A stretch of DNA of 64,000 nt from Apus apus (taxonomy: Eukaryota > Chordata > Aves > Apodiformes > Apodidae). The translations under genes were made by a program, and so were the position numbers. Where the stretch lies: the NCBI RefSeq assembly GCF_020740795.1, contig NC_067283.1:127692568-127756567 (forward strand), given 5' to 3'. Under the pieces are notes generated by a model, which saw only the letters and a program-made list of their open reading frames with translations, was not told where the DNA came from and did no database searches. This document shows, piece after piece, positions 1 to 13,974 of this stretch. Every line of letters begins with the position of its first letter. Position 1 is the stretch's first letter.

Positions 1-3000
1 AGTGGGTATCAGTAGCCCAGAAAATTGGTTCCCTACCTTATTAGTTAGAGAACTTTCCATTTTGTGCCCAGTCCTTTAAGCTCTGTTCGTTCTAGTACCA
101 CCAGAGTCAGTAGAAACAGAGATATCCTTGTGAACAGACAATCTTGATGTCAGAGAGAAAAAATGTTCTCAATAGGAACTTTACAACATTTTTTACTGAC
201 TGTTAATGAAATGATATTTAATGCTTTAAATACTGTGTTTGCTTGTTTAATGTTTTCTTCCTCTTTCCTTCTGCTGCACCCATTTCTGTTCTCAAAACCA
301 ATGTATTCAGTTGGATTATCTTTCAAGTAGTAGCACCAATATGAGTTCACGGCCACTGGAAACATGACATCTACTGAAATAGTGACAGGTTATATGTTTT
401 AATTAACATTGTATTAGTGAAAAACATTGTTTACAGAGGCAAGAGTATTATACAACCTTCCTGTACTCTTAAAAAAGGTGACAAGGGCACAAAGTCCAGG
501 ACACTTTTTACATGTTCAACATTAGGCACAAGCTGAAATGCTTCATGCTTTCAGAGCTTAAGACAGTAAGATATGATACAGAATAAGATGATTTTGAATA
601 ATTCCTTAAAAATTAATAGTGTAACTAATCCCAGCTACTATATGGGTTTGCTATTATAATCCTGACACAAACCTCTCCTAATCTAAGGCCAAACACTCTT
701 TGGGTTTCATCCAAAGCTCACTGAGGACAGCAGGAGTCTTCCCATTGATTTTAATGGGGTTCCTACCAGGCTATTTGCTATTATGTATTTATAGGTAATT
801 TTTGTTGTATTTTGTTGTATTTTTACAATATGTGAACAGCTGCTAATTAATCACATAGGGCTATAATGGGGAGCATTTACCAAGAGAGTGAACAGAGGAA
901 GCCCGTCCTTGGTGCTGTCAACAGCTTCCCCAGGGCAAGGCGTCAGACTCACTCTGGCAGGTCCAGATTTTTTCACTTTTCCCGTGTTGCTCCTGGTTTA
1001 TTAGCTGGAGACTTCAACTCTGAAAGAGGATGCATGTGTGCATGGAAGAGGTGACAAGTGAGAGACAGTGTGAAAAATATCTTCTTTTGCAATGTAGCAC
1101 TTGGCCTAGGGAAATTGTCTCCATCAGGAAAGCAGGCTCTCTAACCATCTTTCTCTCATTTCCAGTTTGGTGTCACTGTTTTGGGGAAGCTCACTAAAGT
1201 TTTCTTTGACCATGGTCTCATGTTTTGACACAAGAAGATCAAGAAAATGGCTTTTCAAGGTCGGCCTGGTGAGACCTGGCTCTAGGGCACCCATCCCAAC
1301 TTCAGCCACAGATGTATTTACAGAAGCTGTGCTGAGCCTGTGCGTGCAGCTTTCTACCTGCGATTGTAGTTTTAATCAGAAGATCACAGCACGTTCTTAC
1401 ATCTTGAAGATCTCACTGCCTCACATAAGTTTCTTCTTACAATTTTTGAAAAGTGATGTTTGTGTTGTGCCCTCCCATTGGATTCACAGAAAAACAACTT
1501 ATCTGATGCCAGGTGCTGTGCTGCGAAAGCACCCAGAACAAATAAGAACAATGATGGTCACTGAAAGTCTCCTTGTACTAAGCAGAGGTACTATTTCTAC
1601 AAGGGCATTTCTTAATTCTCTGGGCTTGATTTCACAGCTAGGACCATTCTCTTTGATATTTTAAAAGACTGTATGATACATTGCTCTCTTAATAAAGCCT
1701 AGATGGCTCAAGGCACAGAAAGTGAACTGTAGACTTTGCACTTCCAGCCTGGCAGCTGAAATCCAACCCAGAAGACTTGTTCTCATCAGCAGCTCCAGGG
1801 AGGTCTGTGCAGAAGCAGGGTGAGCTCAGTGCCATTTTCTTGTTCCCATACCAATTACTCCTGTGCTAGGCTTTGCATCATCTGCTATGTCTTTCCAAGG
1901 GTAGTCATAGGGATTAGGTATATGCATGCTAATAATAGACCAGGGATGACTTACACTTGGAGAAAAAATATATTGGGGAAATTTCCCCCCGTCTCTGCAC
2001 TTTATCCATGCTGAGTAAGTCGGCTGTCACACAGATGACTAAGAATAGCAGTGGCACAGAGTCAGTGAGAGTGATGACTCAGAAAGTGTATTTTAAGCAG
2101 AATAAAACAGTGTTGTCCCTGTGGATTGCAGATGCATGAGGAAGGTAGCATTAAAATTAGGCCTTTTGTTTTTTGTTCTTTTAATTATTTGTCAACTCAC
2201 ACATTTCTTCATGCTCATCCACCAAGTATTTCTCTTTAGATGCAAGTTCATCCCTTTCTTCCCTGACAACCATTCAATAACAAAATACATGGAGGAAGTT
2301 AAGAAAGCTATGTATGAACACTGATTTTTAGGCCACTCATGTAGCTTCAAATTTTTAAGAAAATATAAACAAAATGCTACCTCCTCTTTCCCCATCAATC
2401 TATCTGTTTAGGTTTTCTGTATGCCCTTATTGTAACTGGCAGGGTGCAAAATGGACAGTATATCACATGACAGCAAAAATTGTTAAAGGTTCCAGATACT
2501 TTCTGAGCAGATGCTGAAGACGACAACTTTTAATCAGATATTGTCATTTGATTGTCAAAGTCTTGGAGTGTCTGCCTGTCTGATCACAGTAACTGTGGGA
2601 TGCTGAGCTATAAACTTCCTCAGAATGCTAAAAATTCTCCCATTCCTCAGCACCACGCCAGGATTTCTGCATGGTAAGAAGACATGCCATTAGTGTTGAA
2701 AAACACTAGTTTTTAAAGAATAAAAGTTTCTCTAATCAGACCACACACCAAATAAATCAACAGAAATCCACTCTAATACAGTTTATTGACTTCAAAGGCT
2801 TTGTAGTTACGTTTGGTTAACTGCATCTTTTCCAAAACAGCCTTAAAATTAAAGAATAAGTATGATCAACAGAGGTCCCTGGCTTCGAATGCATGTGACT
2901 TTTTAACATAAACCTTAATCCTGGGCACCAAAGCATTCACATGATTATCTAATACATATTTAAAATACCAAGAAAAGTACATGGCTCGGTAAGATCAATG

Positions 3001-5264
3001 ATTTAGTATTTTCCTCTCACGCACAATTGAAAACCCAGCATTTTATAATGCAATCACTTTGCCTGTTCTTCTGGGAACTGTTCTGCTTGCACTGTTCTCT
3101 GTTGGATAGGAAATTAATTGTATAATGTATGGTTTATTTTCTGCCCAGATGTTTTGTTTGGTTGGTTTTTTTTCTGATCGCCCCAACTTATTCTTCAAGC
3201 GTATTAACCTGAAGCTTACAAACTAGCTCAGTGCTTTCCTAGAGAATAATCTATAAAATAATGGGTGTATGAAGACAGAATATTTAATATCAGGGTTTTC
3301 ATTAACACATGAAGTAAACTGAGGGCTTTTTACATGCCTTGTGACCCTCTGTTCACAGACCCAAGTGCTTGAAAGAGTAGCAGTGAAGATGAAAGGAGGT
3401 GCCAATGCCTCCCACACAGTGAACGGGAAGTGATGCTACACACCCAGGAGGTCCTACAATCTGGCCACCATCCCTGGGGCAGCCAACTTTGCTGGATGCA
3501 GGGGCTATTTACCTAGGCACGAGATGAGAAAAGAAAAATTCACAAAAAACAAGGACTATACATTAGCAGTGTTCAGTCCCAGTATCCCAGGATAGTTTGG
3601 GAACACGCACTATGTCTGCAGTCTGTTGAAGAACTTGTGGACTGACCTAATTCACAGCTTTTTAATGTGCTGCTTCTACAGCCAAAACTTATTATGGATT
3701 TCTATAATCTGATCTAATTCTTTCCCTTCTTTTCTCAAGCTGTTATGTTTCAGTGAGAGTTGGTGGATGCAACTCACATATTGTTGGACCTTTCAAATGT
3801 GCTCTTAATGGATGCAGTTTAAAAATGCACAAACATACAGAGTAAACAGACAAAAGAAAATTCCCCTAGATTTGTTGGTTTTGGTTGGCATATTTGATCT
3901 TTAAATACACACTGGGGATTTAGGAGCCTGGGGAACATTTGGCTAGAAATAATACAAGAAAAAATAAATGTAAAGGTAGATACTATGCTCTCCATTTTTA
4001 GAAAGCTTCCAGTTCAATAAGACCCATGTGTACCTTCAATGCTGTCACATGATTCTCCAGCTAAATATGTAGAAAGGTGTTTTTTGTCTGGCTTTTGTGT
4101 TTTTGGAGTCTGTCAGTCCTTTGCAAGTATATTTTTCATTTCTTTTAACCATGTTTGTTACTTTGCTCCTTTGTTCTTAAAATGGCCTTTTCCTGGAGTA
4201 ATGTTAACATCCAAAGGCATCAGTTGCATTTAAAAACAAAACCAAAATCAAACAAAACCAAAACAACAATTCAACCATTATTAGAGGAAGCTTGAAAACA
4301 GGATCACTGACAAAGTAAGGACCAGAAAGGAAAATGAAAGAGGTCCAGAGTACTGTGGTTTTGGACAATATCAGAGCTCCATTGTGGCAGATGACAATAA
4401 AAGCACACACAACTTTAGGAAGCACTGAAACGGTGAGGCCTAGTTAAGCACTTCTGAGAATAGGGATTCCTGTGCAATGGCATGCAACACATGCTAGATC
4501 CACACTTCAGGAAATGTCCCTTCCTCTGTGCTGGCATCATGTCTCTAGTTAACCTCTTCTGTCTCTGTACTACATAAAAGGCAGCTAGCTGTGTTAAAAC
4601 ATCCGGGTGGAGAACAATATTCTAGTTTCCTCCAACAGTGTGTCATCTCAGAAGTCTTTCAAAATAGTTTATAAAAATTCCAGTAGACACAGCAAAACAG
4701 TAATTTGATAACTTAAGAAAATAATCAAAAGCAAACTAGAAAATGAAGCTTTTAGGAAAAGCTAGGTATGAATGAAGGCTGTCTATGCACTAGCTTATTT
4801 TCATGTAAATAGGAGGAAAATATTCTGTAGTTGAATAAGGGGGAGCTGTACAGAAACTTGTAAAGTTACCTCTCATGTTGCCAGCTTTTAGTAGTAGGAA
4901 GTGGCAGCTCTGTGTCTACCAACTGATGTGTTATGTGCTTTGTCTTCATTTCTTCTCCAAGTGACAGGAAATATTTGTCAAAAAACTCATGGCTGATTAA
5001 ATTTTGTTACACCAGCTTAGGTTTAGCCTCATGACCTCCAAAATACATTTTATTGGTCTCTGTCTAATGATAATTTGGCCTAAAATACTCCTGTTTCTCG
5101 TGTTGAGGTTGCAGCATTCAGAGGTATTTCTAGTGGATTAGCCTATACACATGAATATAATATAATACTGATCAGCAGATCATCACAGTCACGAGACTAG
5201 TAAATAACACAGGTGGGAGATCCTTCTTAATTGCAACAGAGCCTGGATTTTACACTGGATATGC
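1..5264. other. Intergenic DNA, no gene recognised
   Basis: AT-rich non-coding sequence. I recognise no exon with splice sites, no FABP-like exon on either strand and no clear repeat. The longest open frame (1167-1664, plus, 165 codons) has no recognisable domain and is treated as chance; see findings. Confidence 0.6.
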
Positions 5265-5770
5265 TGAGGAAAGGAATGCCATCCAGAGAGACCTTGACAG
5301 GGTTGAGGAGTGGACCCATGCAAACCTCATAAAACTCAACAAGGCCATATACCCGGGTTGAGGCATCAATATCAATACAGACTGAGGAATTAACTAATCA
5401 GCAGCCCTGCAAAGAAGGTTTTGTGGTACCAGCGGATGAAATATTGGACATGAGCCAGCAATCTGTGCTTGCAGCCCAGAAAGTCAACCACATCCTGGGC
5501 TGCATGAAGAAAGTGGGGCCAAGGGAGGTAATTTTCCTCTTCTATTCAGCTCTGGTGAGACCCCACCTAGGATACTGTGTCCAGCTCTGGAGTCCTCAGA
5601 ACAGGAAAGACACTAACCTGCCAGAGTGGGTCCAGAAAACGCCACAAAAATGGTGAGAGGGCTGTAACACATATCCTATGAAGAAAGGCTGAGAGAAATG
5701 GGATTGTTTAGCTGGGAGAAGAGAAGGCTCTGGGGAGACCCTATTGTGGCCTTTCAGCACTTAGAGAACA
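5265..5770 (+). mobile_element. CR1 LINE fragment, old and decayed
   Basis: This is the C-terminal part of a CR1 reverse-transcriptase ORF, broken by stops and gaps. Recognisable blocks, in order, are AIQRDL/LEEW-like sequence near 5280-5320, a 'MSQQ.VLAAQKVNHILGCMKK' type block near 5450-5510, and 'ALVRPHLGYCVQLWSPQ' near 5550-5600. The end (5680-5765) matches the 'REMGLFSWEKRRLWGDPIVAFQHL' type segment. An internal piece near 5340-5440 is scrambled. It is 5'-truncated, lacks the CR1 3' tail, and is more diverged than the copy at 37 kb. Confidence 0.85.
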
Positions 5771-8700
5771 ATTTTTAATGTTGGACAAGCTCAAGTGTTT
5801 TTATTTAGCTTTTATAAATAGATTTTATTTCCTGGCTGTAAACATGACTTAGTTACTGTTCCACCATTCATCCATCTTGAGTGTCATGCTTAATATGGAA
5901 ATAAATAATACACGTATTGGATTTCATATGTTTGAACTTCCTGTTCCCTGAAGCTGAATTTCCTGTGATTGTTTGTTACAGGTGACTATCAGCACCATGC
6001 TAAAGGCCAGTGTTGTCCATGGTGGCTTTTGGCCCACTACCTACAGAGCCAGACTTCAGAGCATGTCCTCTTGTTTGGGTTAACAGTGGAAAAACAGAAT
6101 ATACTATTTTCTTTTAATGGAGTTTTCTTCCTTCACTTAGAAATAAATTGCAACTTTTTATGTGTCTTGGGAGACAGATTGTCATGCTTAGGGGAAAAAG
6201 AAAAGCAATGAGCTTTTTGCATGTTCAAACTCCAAACAAGTCAGCCCATGAATAGTCTCACCACGGATTCTTTACAAAATGACATATGCAAGATGGTCTT
6301 CCCCTCTGCATTGTGACACATGGCTCCTTTCATCTGTCTGCCATAGCTACCATTCACGTGCAGTGACCACATCATCCTGTTCTGGTTTCCACCTGTATGA
6401 GTGTGACTAGACTCTGCTTGATGAGTCTTTGGTTGTGAAAATGGCACAGCAGAAAGCAGTTTTCCTTGCTATGAGTGCTCAAACTGCCACTCAGATCAGA
6501 TCGACTCAAGAAGATGACAGGAGATGAAATGCTGTGCTGATGGTGAGGAGAGGACATGTTGTCCTTCAAGTTGACAGTCTGCTTCTTTCAAAATGAGCAT
6601 CACTTCCTAAGTGCTGTGATTGGCAGCTTCTGCTGCTTGCTTCTCACATTTTTGGATATTCACCAACCTCAACACTGTAGTTTGGTTATGCTGGCTGGGG
6701 ACTGGACACAAACCTCAATGGAAATACAGCTCTGATAACGTGCATGGAATCAATTTTGCAAAGAAGAGGGTGCAACCTGACCTCTCTGCAAGCATGACAT
6801 TTCTCCAGCTTGTGGAAATTGCTTGTATTTACTTCAGAATCTCTCTCATTTACAACCAATGGATCCAAAAGGAGCTACCCAGTTCTATTTATTTTTCTCC
6901 ATTACTATTTAGCTGCCATACAACAGGAAATCTGTATTCTTGGAGGTGGTGCTTCATGTCCTTGTAACATAGGCTCCTTAGAGCAGAAATAATTATCTGT
7001 GTTACTAGAGGCCAACACAAAGGGCTCTAATCCTGGTTTAATTCTATTGTTGCAGTGAGATTGCAAGTATCATTCACTTTTAGCCAGAAGATCTGATAAC
7101 AAACCGTCCTGCTTTCCTATCGCTCGCAAACAAGATAACCCTGTCAGATAAAGCATCCTTTTCAGGAATGTTCTTTTAAATTATTGTCTTGTATTTATTT
7201 CTTATTAGTAAAGGTGTTAGTCACATCCAGGAGAGCAAATATTAATATATTTATAGAAAAAAATAAATCACACTTTAATAGACAATAGCATCTTTCCTCT
7301 AGAAGTTGTACTGACCTGTCTTACAGTCTATGGGCTAATATAAAAATAAATAAATTAATTTTAAAGTATTTTTTTTCAATTAATATTGCAGGTCACAGCA
7401 ATTAACAATAAATCCTCTTGAGTCTGCTCACTTTTCCACAGACTCTTACTGACCTCACTTTTATGAGACTCTCTAGGTTTTTTGTAAGCTCAAAGACTAG
7501 TTGTCATACAGAAGTATCAAAAGGAGAGGCTAAAGATGTGTAGTGATGTACTCTTGTTATGCCTTCAGATTCACCTCTTCCCTATAAATTATTGCAGAGA
7601 AGTCAATCACTAATCATTGCGTTTTAAGATAATGGATTACTTGGGTTAACTAAGGAAAGATAATGGATTGCTTGGGTTAACTAAGGGAGAGCAAACTTAT
7701 CCTCTCTTCTTACCTCATATTTAGATGCTAAAGGGATATCCCATTTTTTTCCATTTTTTCAGTCTTTTGGCTATGTTGTCTCTTCCTCACAGCTTGAGAG
7801 ACTTCTGATAAATCTGCAAGATTAAAAAAAGTTAAAGCCTATGAATGGGTTTGTAAGCATTAGGAACACATCAACTCTGTGTCTGTGTTTGTGTGTTGTG
7901 AAATGGATGTGTGTGGAAAGGCATGTAAATTACAAAGGACAGTGTCATAGTTTATAAGTTATTTCCTTTAATGAGTACTTCTATTCAAATCCAGATGGTG
8001 CTTGGAGAATTTTCTGCTACTGAAAAAAGAGTTCCCTTCCTCTTGGCTGTGGTACATACTTGCACCACACCTGGGAGTGACGCTGGTCACATTCCCGTTG
8101 CCTGACTTTGGATCAGAATGTTCCACTGTGTTATCATAATGTGGATGCTCAGCTCCAGTCCCTGAGGTGATGTCCCCCTTTTCTCTGGGACACAAAGCAG
8201 CATGCTGCCGTTGAACTCTAACATCCTTTCCGTGTGTCACCCTTTCTCTATGTGCTGAAAGTACTCTGCAGACTTAACAAGAGAAGGGGAAGAAAAAGCA
8301 AAGACTGCTAGGCTGAGTAGTGAGCAATTTCCTGATTTAATAAATAGAGCTTGAGACTCTTGTTGCTATTTTGTGTTACTATTTTGTGAGTAGAAAAACT
8401 GCAGTATTTTTAGAAACAAATGAGGAACAAGGATTCAAAGTTAGTTTTGCTTCCAGCATTTTGAGTATTTGTCAGAGTCACGGGAGTCTCCTGGGAGTCC
8501 AAACTAGGTTATGACAATACAAGAGCATATTCTTTCATTTAGTCGAGAAGGACCTTTTAGCCCCCCAGATTCCCACATGTTTTTCCAGCACTACAATTGC
8601 AAGCAAGTTGAAGCTACTTTTGAGTTAGGATAGGAAACCAACAGGAAAGCAGCCATCAGTACTGCCCAGTTGTTTAGCCCAAGAAGCAAGGCAGGCTGTC

Positions 8701-9813
8701 AAATCCATAGAAAGAACTGGAAGCAAGGCAGCAGCAAGCATGCAGGGGCAGGTGAACAAACACCACCACCACACTTGATGTATGCCTGTATGTGATCAGG
8801 ACCACACTTTCACATCTGAGTGGAAGGAAGAAGGTCACTTTCTCTGCTCATCATGATAGATGATTTTCAGTCATGTTAGCAGAGTTGATCCTGCTTAGAA
8901 AATGTGGATTGAATTTTCCATGTGGGTACCACAGTGAGTCACTGACACACAGTCAGAAACGTAGGAGGTTTTGTGTTGCATCACCAGCACACCATCACTC
9001 TCCAGCTGGGTCTGCTGCTTGGAAGTCTGCCAAAAAGACAAGTTCAGCCCCAGACCTGTTAGCCAAAATACTGGTGAGAGCTGCTAAACCTTCAGCTTAG
9101 TGAGCTGTTACATTAAGTATTGGCCAATAACATATACCCCTTAACAGCCAGTGAAGAAAAGTGCAGGCATTTGTGCTCACAGCAAGTCACACAAGCTGAA
9201 ATACTCAGCATCCTCACAAGCACTGACAGACCCTGCTGTGTTTCGCTTCCTGTTGATTGGGATGAAGGTGCATTAGTATGAAATTAAGTTATATCAGTCA
9301 TATCTATGGAAAATGAGGAGCTAGGAGAAGAAGCGGAGTACAGCTAGAGTGGAGTGTCTGGCTGGTACGAACAGACACAGAGACAGTGTGCTGAGACCTG
9401 TGTGGGATTCTAGGAGGAACAAGCTTAAGCTATAGGCAGAAAGGAGAAAAGATGTGCAAGGAGATTACCCTTGTGTTTTGAGACCACTCATCTAAATGTT
9501 GTGTAGGCTTTATTTTGTTAGTGGCTTTGGTTTTTTTGGTGGGATTTGTTTTGTTTTCAAAATAGATTGCTTTGATTCAAAGCCACTGTTTCTGCCAGAG
9601 AAAGGATAACAGGCTGCTGGGAGAACCCTTGCCAAATCCCATCCTCCCCAGTCTTCCTGGAGGAGGCATCCCAGTGAGGGCACATCCCAGACCTCTGCCA
9701 ATAAGACGTGAAGTACTGTGGGTGCACTGGATAGGATCTTGCACAGAGAAAGCAATGCAGCTGTGACTGCTGCCTATAGCAGTGCACAGCACAGACTGTG
9801 TATTGAGCCACTC
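5771..9813. other. Intergenic DNA, no gene recognised
   Basis: Non-coding and AT-rich. The only structure seen is a short direct tandem duplication at 7628-7689. The open frames around 9510-9811 overlap one another on both strands and carry no recognisable domain. Confidence 0.6.
7628..7689. repeat. 31-bp tandem duplication, two units
   Basis: A unit beginning GATAATGGATTACTTGGG at 7628 is repeated from 7659 with one substitution (ATTAC to ATTGC). The near-identity points to a recent local duplication. Confidence 0.85.
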
Positions 9814-9917
9814 ATATTTTTATATATACACACACACATACTTTTAATATATTTATATATATATAGCATATATTCTTATATATTTATATGTATCCCTCAT
9901 ATATTTTTATATATATA
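9814..9917. repeat. AT-rich / (TA)n-(CA)n microsatellite
   Basis: About 100 bp of interrupted TATATA, a short CACACACA run and ATATTT motifs. It is simple sequence with no other feature. Confidence 0.85.
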
Positions 9918-10489
9918 ATCCTTATCAACATACTACTAAACATTCTCTGAAACCATTTTTGAACCAGCTCATTGCCATCTTCCAAGTTAGGCTGAAGTTA
10001 AGCAAAAATACCCATGCAGGGTATTTTTCAGCAATGATTTATTTCCCCAGTGCCTGGGAATAGTCCCCTATCAGTCCATCTAGATGATGACTTTCTCCAG
10101 TGGGCACCCAGTAGATACACAACAGTGTTTAACAACAGCATAAATTACTAGGAATTTGCCTGAGCAGTGAGAAATAATCCACAGGCTCTGTGGATTACTC
10201 CAGCTCACTGGCTAGCTTCCTGACTGTGCATCCCAGTATGAGGTTTGCCTTTTTTCAGTAATGCCACATTTGTCACTCATATTCAGTCTATTTGCACTAG
10301 TTCTCGCTTGCTTCCCATTGGGTATTTGTGCAGCGGCTGGTAGGGCCTCGCGCATTTTTCCCTCTTTAATGTCTCCCTGGATGTTTCAAACTATTTCCTG
10401 AGTTTGTTGAGATTGTCTGAATGTGAACCCTTCCCTGAGGTATGCTTGAATTTCCTCTCATCTCTGTACAGTCTATAAATAACATTACT

Positions 10490-10800
10490 CTTAAAACTGA
10501 GGAGATTGAATAGGACCAGACCAGTACAACTCTGCTTGATAAATGCTTCCACTTTGACAGTGAGCTACTGACAGTTCAAGTACTGCTTTTTGGATCAGTT
10601 TGTACCCCTTCTCTGTAGCAGCAGCTTCATCTAGTCTAAAGTTATAGCATGTTTATGAACATTTGTTCAGGTTTACTGTCAAAGCCTTTGAGAAGTCAAC
10701 AGAGGTGACTACTTCTGCTTTTATTCTATCCACAAGACATTTTACCCTGTGTAGAGGATTAGTTTGAAATTACTTACTGAGGTAGGACCTCATTCTTTAA
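10490..10800. mobile_element. Possible ancient CR1/L3-type LINE relic
   Basis: The stretch reads like the strongly decayed non-coding-strand sequence of old amniote CR1/L3 elements. The cues are a 'gaccagaccagtacaactctgc' type segment near 10515, 'tccactttgacagtgagctactgac' near 10549, and 'tcaaagcctttgagaagtcaa' near 10679, followed by a 'tatccacaag' block near 10729. The order of these blocks matches what I recall of the family, but identity is low and the orientation is not fixed. It could be coincidental unique sequence. Confidence 0.3.
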
Positions 10801-13800
10801 AGACAAAACAAGAGAATACAATTTTAAAATTATTCCTCTTCCTTTACGTAAGTTTTCCAAAGTCATTATAGTCGTTAGACTATAAAGATTGCCTCTTTAT
10901 TTCACAACATGCTCTCTGTCCAACTGGACACAGAGCCAGGGTAAACTGTGATGATGCTTCTTGATTATACCAAAATCCCCAGAAAAAGGAAGCAGCAGGG
11001 AGAGACTTAATCTTGGTTCCTGTGGTCCTGGCCAAAGGGCTCAGATACTATCTGGAAAGCACAGACATTTATGCACCTAACCTTTCATAATCTGACTCTA
11101 TCTCTTGCTAACTTACATGAAAACATTTGTATTAATTAGGTGATTGAGGGCCTTGAATGTTATGTCTTACAGTGTCAAAGTGCTCTGTAGACTTATTTTT
11201 CTACTGTTCATAGAGGAAGCTTGTGAAGAAATTAAATTTCCTTTTAAATGAATTAACCTTTTTAAATTTGTAAAAGCCAGTAGGCTATAAAACTCTGAAC
11301 ACTATATGCTACAAGATAGAAGAAGATGGTACAATGCCATACAAAGCTGTATGGAGATTGTCTCTCAGGAGATTCCCTGTAAAAGGAGCCTCCACCTTCA
11401 CTGTCTCACAGATTTTTTTCAAATATCAAATGTGCCGAGCTTCCAAGTAAAGCATGCATATATATTTTAGATTTCAGCTCTGTAAATTTATGTTAGGATC
11501 TGAGAAATAAACGAGATTAATGTTGGCATATGTAAGCATTCTACAGCAGCTAGATGCATTAAATATCTCTCATTTCTGGTAATTAAGTCTACAGATTTCC
11601 CAAAGAAACCCTAAGTTCTGTCAAGGTGGATACAGGCTGTGCTTTAGCTGGCATCTCCCACAGCTCCATCACAGGTGGCTCCTCCTGTAGTCTTAACTGT
11701 GGCACTGTGTTTATAAGTTTGGAGGACGAGATCAATTCTTGCAGTGTTTTTGACTCCGCTGCTGTCAGAGGTGCCTCCTCTAAGGAAGTCTTACCCACAA
11801 GGGAGTGTGCCAGGGAATGTGTTCACCTGGAAGTATATAGAAAATCCCTTCTCTCTCCATCACACTTCTCACAAATAGTATGATCAATACTGGAGATCAC
11901 ATTATAGGAAATAATATGAAAAATAATTTAAATATGTTCAATTAATACTTCACTGCAGACCTGGTTCAGCAGCAATCCACTCACCCTACTCTTCCTAATC
12001 CCTGCATCATCACATTCCTTCCGATCCTAGTTTAAAAAAACAAATCAAAACATTTGAGGAAATTTGACTTAAGTATCAAGTTGCTTCTCAAAAGGTAAAA
12101 GGAACACAGTCTCATTTGAAAATACAACATGAACAGTGTCTAACAGAGCTTTCCCTCTTTGTAGTGTCTCAGGGACTGCATGATTCCCAATGTTGTTGTG
12201 CCCTTTAGTCCAAATAACATTATTTTCTTGTGTTTCCCATCTGCAACATGATGGCCAATAGCCAACCACAATGTTTTGCATTGAAATGGCAAGGATATGC
12301 TCTAATTGCCTCCCTAACAAAGAGCTTGATTACGTCTTAATTCCAGGAGTTCTGAGGGTGATTTTTTCATGGCATCAGCCTATTTTTTTCTGACTGATTA
12401 CCCTTTCAGCGCTAACCTTTCACTCTTTTGTATCCCAGACAACAACAGAACATCTGTAATCCAAAATGAAAATTAAGAAAGGTAACAACATCTGAAAAGG
12501 CAAAGCTGAGCAATTTCTGTAAAGCACAGCACTTATCAGCATAGCAAGTTGTTTCTCTGAAAGCATGTGGTAAGTGGTGAGGGCTTCTCATAAAGAGCAA
12601 CTGCTTTCATTACACAGCTTACCCCTCTTCCCAAGTCTTTGCCTTTTCTAGAACCCAGGCATATGTTTGCTGTCTAGTGAAGCTGTCCCAACAAAGTTTC
12701 TGTGTGCAACAGCAGAAAAAAAGCCACATGCTAAGCCCCTGAATTACTATAAATTATTTTTTCTTCAATACAGTTGCCCCCCAAATGAACCAACCTAAAA
12801 CAGCCGAGGGAAGTTCAAAGTTGCTACCTAAGATATCAACAGGGAGATAGATTCCCATGCAGGATGGTCAGTGGCTTCACCTCTCCTCTCTGCTCCTCTC
12901 AGCATGGAAAAGACTGGGGTGCAGGGTAGGGTATCCCAGGTTTAGCTATACATCACCAGGAGATGCTGGCTGTCACAAATTGCCCATTTATGGCAATTTG
13001 CCAATTGTCACAATTGCTCCCTATGGGAACAACGGGGGCTGAGGCAGGCTCTCATCATGCCACTGTGCTTCTCCTGCCCCAGGAAAGACCAGGCAGGGCA
13101 GAGGCAGGTGATGCTAGCAGGTCTGCAGCAACTAGAGGACAAATCCCCCATGCAGATATTTCCCACTGCCTCAGGAGATGTGGCAAAATGAGGTGTGACA
13201 GACTCTTACAGCTATTGCAGAGTGACCAATGGGAGAAGAGTGCGAGAGTGGCCCTCTGAAATCAGCCAGGCTTTCATTACCTGGGGTGGGCACTAGATCA
13301 AGCTGATTGCTTTAAATATTGTGTTTATATACCAGTATCAGGCTACTGATATTCCTAGATGAAGTGCATACACAAGCCAGAGCACTCATTTGTAGGTGTG
13401 AAAGTACACTTAAGACACAGGCATCATACCTCCATCTAGATGTTCATTCCATAAGTATCTGGCCCATGAAAAAGTTTAGGAAAAAAGAAAAACTAATTTA
13501 CAGTAAGACATAAAAATGACATTGAGTCTACACAATTCATATTGCCTCTAAATTCTCTGGGAGACCCCAATGATTGCTTAATGACACCAGTATCCCAAAG
13601 TGCTCCATTTCTGTGCTGATTTGTACCACCTGCCTTATTGTTTTTTGCTTTCAACCCTATCAGTTCTGTTGCACTTTTCCTGTTTTGGAAAGTCTCCAGC
13701 TCTCATGACATTTTAAAGTGACCTTTGTATAGAGCGAAAGTGCAGAATAGCATGTCTGCACTTAGTTAGGAACTTAAAAACCCGAATATGTCATTATTTT

Positions 13801-13925
13801 AGTCACAAACTTCTGGAAAATAAATGCAATTTGAAGCTCTAGAAGGTAGAAGAGGAGAGGGATGATCTATGTCACAGAAGAGGAGGAGGCAGTAAATAAA
13901 CGAGGACTAGGTGAGCAGTCCTTTG

Positions 13926-13974
13926 TGTGTGGTGTTTTTTTGTTGTTGTTGTTTTTTTGTTGTTGTTGCTGTTT
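13926..13974. repeat. (GTT)n-rich simple repeat
   Basis: Interrupted GTT trinucleotides and T-runs on the plus strand; a microsatellite with no sign of a parent element. Confidence 0.85.
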
